Source: Balneolales bacterium (lineage in GTDB: Bacteria > Bacteroidota > Rhodothermia > Balneolales > Natronogracilivirgulaceae). From it: a DNA stretch of 13,600 bases. The notes beneath the pieces are model-generated. The model was not told the origin of the DNA, ran no database searches, and worked only from the letters and a program-made list of their open reading frames with translations. Location: the NCBI GenBank assembly GCA_007120555.1, contig SKNL01000130.1, forward strand, positions 1 to 13,600, given 5' to 3'. Position numbers and translations under genes: made by a program. Shown one piece after another: positions 13,586-13,600 of this stretch. How positions within the stretch are numbered: the first letter of the stretch is position 1; each line of letters begins with the position of its first letter.

Positions 13586-13600
13586 CCCGGAGCGAATGAC

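Overview
The window reads as a housekeeping stretch of a bacterial chromosome, probably from the Bacteroidota/Balneolota/Rhodothermota side of the FCB group. This is an inference from protein flavour (RecJ N-terminus, long-linker LipB, leucine dehydrogenase) and from the near absence of Shine-Dalgarno sequences before most genes. There are no tRNA or rRNA genes, CRISPR arrays or transposases.

Left part (1-3856): the first 65 codons of recJ run off the left edge on the minus strand. Divergent from it are a THUMP-domain rRNA methyltransferase of the RlmL/YpsC type, a leucine-dehydrogenase-type amino acid dehydrogenase preceded by a potentially structured leader, and the redox chaperone Hsp33 (hslO).

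Middle part (3822-10185): every gene is on the minus strand. In order of transcription they are lipB, lipA, plsY-gpsA (overlapping by GTGA), an AlbA_2/winged-helix protein, an A-type Fe-S carrier and an M20-family amidohydrolase. The amidohydrolase overlaps the 3' end of hslO tail to tail. The functional themes are lipoate synthesis (LipB makes octanoyl-protein, LipA adds sulfur), phospholipid entry (GpsA makes glycerol-3-phosphate, PlsY acylates it) and Fe-S cluster delivery, which LipA itself depends on.

Accessory part (10255-12205): a visibly A/T-richer insert holds three unrecognised minus-strand genes. A 302-residue exported or membrane-anchored protein ends in two perfectly phased glycine zippers. 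It is followed by two small two-helix membrane proteins that are paralogues of each other. A 16-bp perfect hairpin and a strong Shine-Dalgarno separate the large gene from the small ones. The arrangement resembles a membrane-active effector with small membrane partners (immunity or export-like). That reading is inference, but this is the best candidate here for an undescribed system.

Right part (12206-13585): a secreted class C beta-lactamase-fold serine hydrolase on the plus strand, with a repeat-rich upstream region that could be an operator.
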